A DNA stretch of 64,000 nt from assembly GCA_013420905.1 (NCBI GenBank), contig JAAXNY010000023.1, positions 59,090 through 123,089 on the forward strand. The letters are read 5' to 3'. Under the pieces are notes generated by a model. It worked only from the letters and a program-made list of their open reading frames with translations. It made no database searches and was not told the DNA's origin. This document shows positions 36,536 to 46,781 of the stretch, one piece after another. The translations under genes were made by a program, and so were the position numbers. The DNA comes from Collybia mongolica (lineage: Eukaryota > Basidiomycota > Agaricomycetes > Agaricales > Clitocybaceae). The number at the start of each line of letters is the position of its first letter. The stretch's first letter is position 1.

Positions 36536-38077
36536 ATGGAACTTTCAAACGCACAAATGTCTAGCTACTTCGCCCAAATCCAGGCGTCGCCGCGCATCAC
36601 GAACGAGACGGAAAGGAAATATCTCCACACACAACTCCATCGTTTTGAGGCAGAGCTTCACAAAACGGACACTGAATTGTCTCTCCTCTTGGCCAAAAGA
36701 TCGCTGGTCATCAAAAAGATTAATCGCTGCCGCAAGCTACTAGCATCGTACAGCAAGATATCCGATGATACCGTTGCAAAGATCCTCAGGCACTGCGTCG
36801 GGGAACCACACCCGCTACCTCATTTGGCTGGGAAGCGCGACCACCGGCTGCTGATTACACAGATCTGTTCATCGTGGAGGAAGGTGGCATTTCAAATCGA
36901 AGGGATTTGGGACGTACAGCTAGAGAGACTCCCTACTGATGGAATGCTTCAACTTATATCCGCATGGTTCCGCCAGAGTACGTGCACACCGCTTGCATTT
37001 GCGATGCCAACAGATCTGAGGGTCCCAGCATTATATGATCCAACCCCGATAGTCATGGAGGTAATCATTCCAAATGCACGCCGGTTCCGCTCCTTGGGTT
37101 CTTTGATAGTGAAAGTTGGTCAATTGGGCTCGCTGCCGTTTGATCTCTTATCCGATTTGTCTTTTCGGTTCCAAGAACCGAACATGGTGCCTCCGGGCCG
37201 CCTAACCGCACCGTCCCTTCGAAGCCTAGAAGTTACGCACATTAGAAACCTCGAAAGCCCCAAGCTGCTCCGGTACCTACCCCAGATACCTTGGGAGCAG
37301 CTAACGACCCTCGCGCTCACCGGGATACTTAGCATTGGTGATGTTTATTTGGTTCTCACCCGCTGCACGTCTTTACAGCGCTGCGCATTACACAACATCT
37401 ATTCCGACTCTCCTGGAACATTTCCAAACGCGTCTTTGCATTTACCTCACCTCAAGGCACTGGAGATTGAGTTCTCCTCGCAGGAGTTGTTCCATAGGCT
37501 ATTCGTTTTCAATGTTCCAGTTCTATCGTCACTGGCTGTCAGCGACCCGCCTGGAGACAGAAGAGTACTCCATCAACTCATTCAGTTCATTGTTAGCGCC
37601 AATGCCACTCTCCGTAGCTTTGGGATAGTGGGAAATCACGACCTAGTGGAAGATATGGATTTAATGGAACCTGTCCTGGAGGTGATACTCCGTGCCATCC
37701 CGTTCATAACACATTTCTTCGCGAAGGAACGGCAACTTAACTTCGGCACCCTGTTTATGATATGCAGTGGACAAGTAGTCCCAGGCGTAAAGGTTTTGGA
37801 ATTTAGAGCAGCGGACGCCAGGTTACTGGAGGATATCCTTATTTTCATGATGCACAGCAACACCCCAACAGCCCTGCACCTGAGAGAAGTGCGCTTGTAC
37901 TCCGAGGCGAAGGCATATGCATATGCAGAACTACCACTGCAGATAGATGAGCTGCGCTCCAGAAGGATAAACGTGGTCTTCGTATCCCCCCTAAGTCCCC
38001 GAAATCCGGAGGACTCCGGTATTCTCGATGATGATAGGGCTTGGTCTCCAGTAGACCTGGGTGGTTGGATTGTGTAA
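36536..38077 (+). CDS. F-box-like protein, intact (513 aa)
   Basis: Single uninterrupted frame. An in-frame ATG at 36491 exists, but 36536 (MELSNAQMSS) is preferred because the 16-kb paralogue aligns from there. The N-terminal amphipathic region (about residues 15-60, LHRFEAELHKTDTELSLLL) precedes a degenerate F-box (KISDDTVAKILRHCV) and the family block ITQICSSWRKVAFQIEGIW. An LRR-like body with repeated LPxLKxLEI-type segments follows (for example LHLPHLKALEIEF), ending LRSRRINVVFVSP and a short acidic tail. Predicted role is as a substrate-recognition subunit of an SCF-type E3; substrate unknown. The 16-kb locus is its dead sister. Confidence 0.8.
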   Translation: MELSNAQMSSYFAQIQASPRITNETERKYLHTQLHRFEAELHKTDTELSLLLAKRSLVIKKINRCRKLLASYSKISDDTVAKILRHCVGEPHPLPHLAGKRDHRLLITQICSSWRKVAFQIEGIWDVQLERLPTDGMLQLISAWFRQSTCTPLAFAMPTDLRVPALYDPTPIVMEVIIPNARRFRSLGSLIVKVGQLGSLPFDLLSDLSFRFQEPNMVPPGRLTAPSLRSLEVTHIRNLESPKLLRYLPQIPWEQLTTLALTGILSIGDVYLVLTRCTSLQRCALHNIYSDSPGTFPNASLHLPHLKALEIEFSSQELFHRLFVFNVPVLSSLAVSDPPGDRRVLHQLIQFIVSANATLRSFGIVGNHDLVEDMDLMEPVLEVILRAIPFITHFFAKERQLNFGTLFMICSGQVVPGVKVLEFRAADARLLEDILIFMMHSNTPTALHLREVRLYSEAKAYAYAELPLQIDELRSRRINVVFVSPLSPRNPEDSGILDDDRAWSPVDLGGWIV

Positions 38078-39720
38078 AACGGTTTGATGCAGGCGGAAAG
38101 TAGAGTAACTTTTACAACTTGAAGTATACCTAGAGTGAATGAGATTTAGAACTCGCCTTATTTTCCAGGTGGTGGATTTCATAACTGCGACGAAGACAAT
38201 TTGTTCCTTTCCTCATCTGCCCCAGATCCTGGCAGAGCGGACGTCGGGTTTCGGGCGTCGAAAGGGGTCACCAAGGCTTCCTGAGGAAGCGTATGAATAA
38301 TGTGAAAATGGGGGCGGCGGTGACGTGAAATAGCTGAAAGTCGTCGACAAGCGTTATCAGCATTCGCGATCCACAAAGTGCATTACTATTACAGTTCGTA
38401 TTATTATTAGATTCCTCCTAGGCTTACATATGATGTTTTGAAGGAGCTATTAATTTCCTCGATAACCATAGTCACGTTCTGTTGTCGTTGCTTCCATACA
38501 CAAACCTGCGATGTATCGGTATGCTGTTTGCGTCGTGTCATGTGTGTGCAATATCTACCTTTACACGAGCTGCTAATCACCCACCTGAACAGCTTATGAC
38601 CGCCACGCTGGTACATATTGGGCCGTAGGCGGGGGAGTGAGAACATTAGTATCGCTATTAGGATGCTAACGCAAGTACAACTCTGAAATCGGCACGCGTG
38701 TCGACTGACTACGCATAGTCTCTTCCTGCTTCTAGTTCGAGGGTCTAATATCGCTCGCCGTTCCCAGTTACTCTTCCACTGAGGCATCCTGAGTGCGGTG
38801 CACCCGTCACCTCATCCACTCTCCATCGCATCACATACCCGGATGGACAGGCCCCCACGCATAGCCAATCGGACCCAGGACTGTCCATTGAACAGATCCC
38901 ACCGCGCTCGGAACCTGGCATTTGTGATGTCACGGGTAGGAAGAGAATCGCCGAAGTGTCATTACCAGAGTTGGGATGTAAACTATTTTGGAATGGGCCG
39001 CCACTCGCGTTATGTGCGTTTTCAATTCCCTCTTCGCCTTCCCTCCCCCGTATGATGCGCATATACGCCCTTATCCGCCTCGACCTTCACCGCTTCTCTT
39101 TTGTTCAAATCTCGAATGTCGAATGGAGTTGAACAGTACGAGAATATAGCAGAGTTCATCTGCTTGGAGATCTTCCAACAGAGCTAACAATACCCCGGAG
39201 GTGCGCCAATGGATCACTTGGCCGACGATCACCGAGTCCCGTATGAAGAGCAATCTGTGGGCCCGAACACGGACGAAGCCATGGAGATGTCAAAATTTAT
39301 GTTTTCTCTGGTAGGCATAGGCTTATTCAATAAACATTCCTCGGCGCTGGCTTTCCGAATACTACTTTCCTCAGGGAGGGACAGATGGGCATAACTTGAG
39401 GCTATGGATCGTTTCTACCATTTCTGTGAGGGAGAGCTTGGCTGTATGGAGCCAACGATGTACGGAGACAATGATAACGATAGAAAGAACGCTGTTATTT
39501 ATGACCGTCATGTCGGACAAGATGCAATTATTGTCTGTTATTACAAGCTCACTGAGAATTCCGAATCATCAAAATTAAATAAGAGTATTTACACTGCTCC
39601 GCATTCCGTAAGTTCAAACACAAAGAAGGCCGAAAGTCAAGGATGACAATTAAGTCACGTAGATGAGATTATTGCTGTAGATTTTTGTTTGGAGTTTATA
39701 TGTTTATGCTTTGTGTGATG
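38078..39720. other. no convincing gene
   Basis: A weak plus-strand candidate is MDHLADDHRVPYEEQS (from 39209) possibly spliced at 39310-39374 to a later exon. A separate 80-codon frame at 39404-39646 (MDRFYHFCEGELG) has coding-like composition. Neither is supported by motif or homology within the window. Confidence 0.3.
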
Positions 39721-41328
39721 CTAATATGAGAGCACGTCCAAAACATCCTGACAAAAGAAACATATCAGTGAGTGAGTAGGAGAAAACAGAAGGATGAAAC
39801 GTACCCGTGCGCCATCCTCCCATGGTTTTACTCCCTGTGACAATAGATCGTTCAGCTCGTAGTCCGTGAATCCACCATTCAACGTCCGCTGTTCATTCTC
39901 ATTATCCGTTTCCGCTGACCCGGCATCACTTGAACGGCGACTAGATTTTCGAGCCCCAGTTCCGCTCTCAACGGCAGCCTTAGATGACTTGATCTCCCCC
40001 GTCGCAGGACCCGTATCCTTCCCTCGTACCACTTCACGCTTTGCTGGTGCAGATTTCTCAACCTTCCCTGAAGGTTTTTTCGTGGCCCGAGCTTTACGTG
40101 CCTTCGAAGCCTCGAGCTTCCAAAGAAGCGAATATAGCGCGCGTTGTTCCCGTGCCTTCTTCTCCGCTAACTCGACCACACCCTTGACCTTTGCGATCTG
40201 CGTCTCGTTATTCCACCACCCTCGCGTCGACGAAAGGAAGGCTTTCGTGTGTGCATAGACACACTTATGCTCGCCGAACTTGCACGCGGAAAGGAGATAA
40301 TAAATACAAACATTTTTCCCCCTTCAAACGATACACGATTAGATATTGAAAGAGTAAATGAACGTGTAATACTTACATATCGTCTCTGACACTCTTCTCG
40401 TCTGGTGCATGCGAGAAGGTACATCCCGAACCACGTGCACAGCCTTGGTGATTGTAAAACCTGCACGCGATACCATTGCCAACATGGTTGCAGTCACTCG
40501 AGTCTGACAACGACGCAAGCTCTAGACGCTCGTCATTATAATGAGGGAAGTCGAAGTCGACGTCGGCACTAGGGGCACTATCGATAGTAGTCGTTGGTTC
40601 CGGCTCGGAAAGTTGATGGGAACCTAATTTGGAACTTGCTTCAATCAAGCTGGTGACGGTCGCGAGGGCGGCAGCAGCATCGTTATGTGTAGGGTCTCGT
40701 TCGAGGATAGTGTCAAAATCTAGAAATTGTGGTTGAACGAGCGACACAACACAGTTTCGGAGGTGACTACACACCGATCTTCGCGGCTTTCAACAGCCTT
40801 TGTTCAAGTCTGGCCATGCCGCGGTGATACCTGGCCAAGATGGACTTTGGATCAAGGGCAAGAGCCTGAGTGGCGGCATGGGCAGCGTCTACGTACCTAA
40901 TGGTTTCCTCTGATCAACGATCAAGACAAAGGTGAGGCGAAGGCAACGTACAGTTCTGATTTCAAATACGCATCGGCGAGGTTGGAGTAGTATCGCGAGT
41001 TTGAAGACCAAAGCTGTGTGGCATCAACGTATCGCGCAGCAGCACCAGCATAGTCTTTCTTTCGAAATAACTCGTGGCCCTAACACACAGCCTGATGAGT
41101 GGTCCTCAAAAAAGGAAGTGCAGGGCGTACGGCTTTGTTATGCTCTTCTGCGAGCATATGGTTCTTCTCCCATCGTTCCTTCCGCTTCTGCGCCCTCTGA
41201 GCTAGCCGCTCTTCTTGCTCCCTGATTGCATCTTGTGAGGTTTCGGTTTGCACATCCACGCTTTCTGTACTGCTGGAAGCTTGAGCTACCACTTGCGCAT
41301 TTCCGGTTGGGTCTTGAGTAATTGACAT
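39721..41328 (-). CDS. TPR protein with tandem CCCH zinc fingers
   Basis: Six exons give one 1335-nt CDS (444 aa): 41328-41131, 41079-40952, 40896-40775, 40719-40377, 40321-39805 and 39747-39721. Introns are 51-57 nt, and frame is kept at every junction. Residues about 1-60 are charged and helical (EQEERLAQRAQKRKE). TPR-like repeats follow (HELFRKKDYAGAAARYVDA; NLADAYLKSELYVDAA; ARYHRGMARLEQ). Two CCCH fingers then appear: C-x7-C-x5-C-x3-H (CRFYNHQGC...CTFSH) and C-x7-C-x6-C-x3-H (CIYYLLSAC...CVYAH). The second is assembled exactly across the 40376-40322 intron, which supports the model. The C-terminal part is Lys/Ser-rich. CCCH pairs usually bind RNA, so an RNA-associated scaffold with TPR protein contacts is the likely role. 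It is the best-conserved-looking host gene in the window. Confidence 0.85.
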
Positions 41329-41798
41329 AGTATAGTCGCCGGGCAATTTTTTTTGGCGAGGAGGAAGGCGTTCTACGCCACGAACAGAAAAGGAGTAGTT
41401 GGCGATGTTGGAGGTTGAAGACGAAAACTCGTTTTTTTTTTTTTGATTTTAGCGTCTGCGTAATTTTCGGTGATCGTGATGGAACACGTGATCGTTCGGC
41501 AATCGAACCCTGAAAACGAACTTAATGAAGATTGATCACTCCTCCACATAACTCCCCAGCTCATACGCAGAACCATGTAAAAAGCATTTTTTCTTTGACA
41601 TCAGAGGCGTTCCATGAAACCTCAACGTGGATACGAAATTTCGCCGGCCTCCCCATTCAGAACCGTGGAAAAGATGAAGGTATACTCGTACTTTACTTCA
41701 TTTTATATGTTATTTTCTCAGTACTAGCAAAGCTAACGCAACTCAGGTAAGATTGATACCAGTAGACTACACATGTATTATGTAGTACTCTCCGCTGT

Positions 41799-42720
41799 GT
41801 GAATGCCAAATCAATACAGATGGTGATTGATGACAGCAGCAGAGCTCAAGCAATCCTTGAAGAGAACTCAGACACATCAGAGGAGCCTGACAATCCCACA
41901 TCACTACATGATGATTCACAGTGGTTATTTGGTTCCCCTGGGCGCTGGCTCAATTCATCTCAATATGAGGAGCACATGAGTTCAGGGGAGCAAGGGCAAT
42001 AATTCTTGTCATTTGATGTGAGACTATGCGATTTTATTGCAAGCACCTTTCCGCAGGATGCTGTATGCTTCGAAGATGTTACCCTGGTAAGATCTTTTGT
42101 TCTGGACAGCAGAAGGTTGCATATTAAGTAAATTGTGCTTACAGCTACACCCGTTTAAGTGTGTGTACATTAATTACCAGGAGGACTGGACTGAAGGATG
42201 GGACATCATGCAATTTAATCCTAATTTCCACAAATGCGAGTGAGATGACTGCATAATCATAAATTCTGATACTCAGCGCCTAGTTGTTGCACGATTGCGC
42301 GCTCTGCTATGCTGTACACTTCCAACTGGGCGGACTTTCGATGTCAGCTTTGTGCATCTGTTTCATAAGCACCGATGGAGACCTGCAACATTTTGGGATG
42401 GATGTAAAGTCTTCGAAGAGCTGGTAGATTGTCAATTTCTTCCAATGGATTATGTTGTACATGGTGCCCTTATTTCACCTGTATTTGACCATAAAGTAAA
42501 GGGATTTTATTATGCTATTGATTCTGTCGATGCAGACATGTTTGGACGACTCAATGGACTGTGAAAAATGATGGGTGTACTTTACCGTCACCTGGGATGA
42601 TGCTGACTTGTATGATCCGACCACACATGGCAAGGTTCTGATATGGCGGACCCATAGAGCTGATAAGATCTGATCAGGCCGTCAGGTTTCGCAAGGTCTG
42701 ATATGGTGAATTTGATTTTT
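41799..42720 (+). pseudogene. fragment of a transposon-borne protein
   Basis: A spliced-looking series: acidic MVIDDSSRAQAILEENS (41799-42002), then DVRLCDFIASTFPQDAVCFEDV, an intron (GTAAGA donor at about 42090, CTTACAG acceptor at about 42147), then LHPFKCVYINYQ, GWDIMQFNPNFHKCE and a C-terminal block at 42295-42564 (LVDCQFLPMDYVVHG). The NYQ...NPNFHxxPRYDC-type block is recurrent at the C-terminus of large transposon-encoded proteins of Agaricomycetes; I cannot assign the superfamily firmly. Stops at 42000-42002 (TAA) and 42241-42243 (TGA, where Arg is expected) show decay, and the N-terminal catalytic part is missing. Confidence 0.5.
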
Positions 42721-42879
42721 CCAACAGGTGCATACTACATTCTGCAAGACGTAGTAGATATGGGAGGCATTTCCGGGGATCGACGACTGCGAAATTTCAA
42801 CGACGTAAAGATCATTCCTGTACTTGGGACGCAACGTCCTTTACATCCCGTATCTTATATTGGATAATTCAGTGACGGA

Positions 42880-44484
42880 TTACCAAATTATGTCAATCTC
42901 AATATTCACCCCTTGGGCAGCCAAATCTTGTAAGCGGGGACCTTTAAGGTCCGAGCCAGGAAGTATGTTAGAGTACACGACACTTTTGAGAGTCGTGGGA
43001 CGGCTATACTGTGGTGGTATGAGTAAATCCACCACTCGGCTCACGCTCTCCATTCCAGAGAATCGGAAGTTCTCGATGCACGGGACCAGTTCTCCGGCGC
43101 CAATCTTTTCCATAATGGGAACGGAAAGAGGATATTCAGATGATAGATATACGTGTGTAATCCGCGGTATCGCTTGTAGCGTTGACTCGACAGGCGCTGT
43201 TTCCACGCTCTTCCAGATGATCCCCGCACTCTCCCGTACTTCAAATTGGCGAAGGGTATTTGAGATACTCGTGATGTAGTTCATGAACGCACGGAGGATT
43301 TGGGGCGTGTCTGGGAGAGTGAAGAGTGTAAGGGAGGAAAGCTTTGGGGTAGAAAGGGTAGAGAGCCACCCGAGCAACGTTGTGCGCGCGAAACATATAC
43401 TGAGAGAATTGAGGTGTGGAAGAAGAAGCGACCCAGCCAAGCAGGAGGACGTGTTTCCCGATTCACAAATTCCACCCAGATTGCAAGTTTCTAGGGATGA
43501 GCATTGCGTCAATACCCCTGAAACATCGTTGGTGGTGAGGCACCCGGAAAGTGCCAGGGATGTAAGCTGTTTCCAAGGAAAATTACAAAGTAGTTTGATG
43601 GTTGGTACAAAGGTGACTTGAAGGCAGTGGAGGGATGGCATTATAATACGTCCCATAGATCCACTGTTCTTGTCAAGGCACCCAAGATCAAGGATTAAAG
43701 TGACGAGTGATTCGAATGCGAGGGTGGAGAGGGTTATCCACTGCTGCTCGCTCATCACCAACAGTCCCAACGACCTGAACCTTTTCGCATATGGAATGAC
43801 TAATTCGGCAAAGGCGGAGTCGAATATCGGAAGGGGAGAAGGGAACATGACCTTGGCTTCCCATGATCCTATCATCGTTAATCCGAAATGCGAAGCAGAG
43901 CATTGATGGAACCACGTGCTTATGAGCTGAATTGATCTTCTGCAGATACGTACAGGTTTTTCTACTGGGGTGGGCGCCTGTATCTGCCATAACTCGGGCA
44001 TACTAAACGCAACCCTCCTCCATGATGCGCAGATCTGAGTGATCTGGAAACGAAAATCCTTTCCCCCAGCCCACGGAGACAGTTGGTGGGGATTGTTTGG
44101 TAACCCGAGGAGAATTATGAGTCGAATTAGTTCTGTTGGAAGCTTGCGGTAAGGGGCGAGCACGGAACGGCATCGATTAATATACATAGTGAGGGATGAT
44201 CGAGTGACGAGCAGCAAAGCTAGATCAATGTTCGACAAACCAAGTTTCATACCAGAAGACTCGGGAAATACGTGCGAGTTGGCGTCATGAGGTTGGAAGG
44301 GAATGGAAGTCAGTTGCTGTGGTCCTGTCCTGTCAATGAGAAACAGATTGAGCTGAATCTCTAACTGACGCAGCTCAGCCTGAATTATTTCAAGCTGTGA
44401 ACGAAGGTATGTGGCCTCTGCCTCACTCGCCCGGTATGGCGAATTTTCGAGCTGAAGAAGGGAATGGGATAGTTGATTGTCCAT
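42880..44484 (-). CDS. F-box-like protein, intact (534 aa)
   Basis: Uninterrupted frame from ATG at 44484. The N-terminal coil region (LEIIQAELRQLEIQLNLFL) is followed by an insertion of about 50 residues not seen in the paralogues, after which the motif IDLALLLVTRSSLTMYI restarts the coil pattern, so this region looks partly duplicated. F-box KLPTELIRLIILLGL and the block ITQICASWRRVAFSMPELW are well kept. The Leu-rich body (NFPWKQLTSLALSG; LLLPHLNSLSICF) ends at LQDLAAQGVNIEIDIIW. Expected to act as an SCF substrate receptor. It is the most diverged intact member of the cluster here and lies back to back with the transposon relic. Confidence 0.8.
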   Translation of the reverse strand: MDNQLSHSLLQLENSPYRASEAEATYLRSQLEIIQAELRQLEIQLNLFLIDRTGPQQLTSIPFQPHDANSHVFPESSGMKLGLSNIDLALLLVTRSSLTMYINRCRSVLAPYRKLPTELIRLIILLGLPNNPHQLSPWAGGKDFRFQITQICASWRRVAFSMPELWQIQAPTPVEKPVRICRRSIQLISTWFHQCSASHFGLTMIGSWEAKVMFPSPLPIFDSAFAELVIPYAKRFRSLGLLVMSEQQWITLSTLAFESLVTLILDLGCLDKNSGSMGRIIMPSLHCLQVTFVPTIKLLCNFPWKQLTSLALSGCLTTNDVSGVLTQCSSLETCNLGGICESGNTSSCLAGSLLLPHLNSLSICFARTTLLGWLSTLSTPKLSSLTLFTLPDTPQILRAFMNYITSISNTLRQFEVRESAGIIWKSVETAPVESTLQAIPRITHVYLSSEYPLSVPIMEKIGAGELVPCIENFRFSGMESVSRVVDLLIPPQYSRPTTLKSVVYSNILPGSDLKGPRLQDLAAQGVNIEIDIIW

Positions 44485-46773
44485 GAATATTCACCAACCC
44501 GGATTCATCGTTTTAAGGATGACCAAGTGTGAGAAGTGTTGGGCAAATACTGAAACTGAAGAGACCACGTATCCAACAAAGCCATCTATGACCCACTCCT
44601 AATTTCCGCTCTACCCCACATTTGACTAGTGTAGGAAGGCCTATATGTGTCGAGAAATGAGAGAGAAGGTTATCTTGGGAAATGATTGATGAAATACTCC
44701 GTGTGCTCTTTACTTGGGCTGCCAGTTGCTTTATTTAGCTTAAGTCATATTCGACCTGGATCAGACCTGGGTGGATGGAGAAGGCCTATTCCATCACAGA
44801 GAACCGGGGGCATCAACATTTTGTATCAAGTGATCGCGTCCACTCTCGGGGCTTCCTTGCGACCGCCAAGAAAGGTACATTATGCGATCAGAGGGCCAGC
44901 TACAGGTGGCTTCACTAAGCATAAGATAAGAGGTGGGTATGAGATTCCAAAAATTGAGTTATGCAAATTTAAACATTGAGAAAGCCCTGGCACTCGTTAT
45001 GACCGTTATCGTACCCTGGCCATTCTCAATGATTGACACTCTCTCGAAGTGGACCTTCAAATATTTGCATCCGTTCAATGCAAGTACACATGGGCGATAC
45101 CTTTGTTTCTGTGCGCAGGATATCAATGCTTCCCCACAATGCTAAACGCATGCGATCTTGCCAACTATTTCCATTGGTGGCGAATAGCTATAAATAAATG
45201 ATCAAGAAGTAATTAATGCGGTAGCAGGGCCTGGGATATTCTGGACTTCCGTGATTTATATGACATTCCGTTCTATAGCTCAGCAGGGCGCTTATTACAT
45301 TCCAGTCGGGTAATAAAAATGTCCACAGGTCCGTTCACATCAGCATTCCTCTCAAATTCGTCCGCTAATGGCATTTGTTACCCATATCTTATTCGTCAGA
45401 AAGGCCAGAAGCTCAAATCCTTGCCCTTCCCATCGACCTGCTGTGCGGATAGTCACGCGGTCTAATATATCAAAGGTCACATTTCATATCAGAGGTATAA
45501 GTACAAGATGCATACTGTTGTCAGGAACTATAGCGGGCCACATGAGCGATTTTCAGTCTTGGGCCGTGGTCGAATCGGATCATGCAGCGCTGGAATCGGG
45601 CCTAAAAATAACAATCGCCAAAGTCCTCGGCTCCGTCTTCCTCTCCACCATGATAGCACCAAAGTAGAGAGCCTGCCGTAGAGTACGTCCAATGCGATGC
45701 TCCAAAATGAGACTTTGACAATGTGCAATGCCAATAAGAAGGCGTTATAGACCGAGAAGCTACCAATGCTGGCAGCCGACATGTTCTCTGAGCATGTCGC
45801 GATGATATCTTGACGACACGTTGATAATAATATTCATACTTCTTGTACTATTTTTATTCTTTCATCTCTTCGTAGGTCAGATGTCCATATCTTCAGCTCC
45901 ACGACTGATCAGTTTAATTTATCTGTCTATCAGATGACCAGAACCTATGCCACGCCCATCAATGCCACGCGGAGCGCGGGGAAGGTCCTTCGAGGTGCGA
46001 TGTTATGATTATTTCCTGCTATACTCCGCCCGTCATGTAAATTAAAATCGTCTAAAGGATCCGTGAAGCCGTTTTCATTTCGTACCCCCTCGATTACTGA
46101 AACAGGCAGATTAGATACATGAACATGTGTCGACAGGAGCCTTGGCCTGCCTAATCAGTTATTTCTGTCACTGCGTCGTGTTCTACAAGTAACGGGGCCG
46201 AATATTGCACATAACTTCGCTATCTAGATGCGGTTCATCTGCGAGAAGCAGCTGGCCAATGGAGAATGCAATGCCCTTTGTTCAATTTTGTTATGACCAT
46301 TTCGCTTGAATCATCTTGAGGCATCCTTGTGTCACAACCTCAACCAGGTTGACGGGGAATCAGAATACTTTGTGGTCTGTGGAGATTCTTTTGTCTTCGT
46401 GGTAGTGCTGTCATACTTCTCCCTGTAGCCAATACAACGATTTCGTCGTCGAGTCGAGTGTCGTCGTTTGGAGGTTCGAGGCATGGATGATATGTGGTAG
46501 ACGGTACACATAGGACTTGTAACGCATCACATCTTAAGTCTGATTCGTTAGTACGCTACTCCATCCCTTTATTCAATACGTCAAGGGGTTCCGACCACAC
46601 GGTAGTCGCGGCCTTGCTTGAACTAGGCTGTGATATCCGCACTCACTGGGCGATCAGCGATCTGGAAGCCCTCCGCTGCTTCTGTAAGAGCAGAACAGTG
46701 TGCCCATGCCGATATTTTCCAGCTACACCTTGTGGTATGTTATTCATATATTTCTCACTATTCTCATCACATT
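44485..46773. other. no convincing gene
   Basis: A minus-strand frame at 45782-45528 starts with a hydrophobic stretch (FLLALHIVKVSFWSIAL) and could be a first exon of a membrane protein, but no continuation was fixed. The 97-codon frame at 44686-44979 has no motif. Confidence 0.3.
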
Positions 46774-46781
46774 TTATGAAT
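46774..46781. repeat. 8-bp target-site duplication, left
   Basis: TTTATGAA immediately before the hAT terminus. An identical copy lies at 50726-50733. An eight-base duplication is the hallmark of hAT insertion. Confidence 0.9.
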
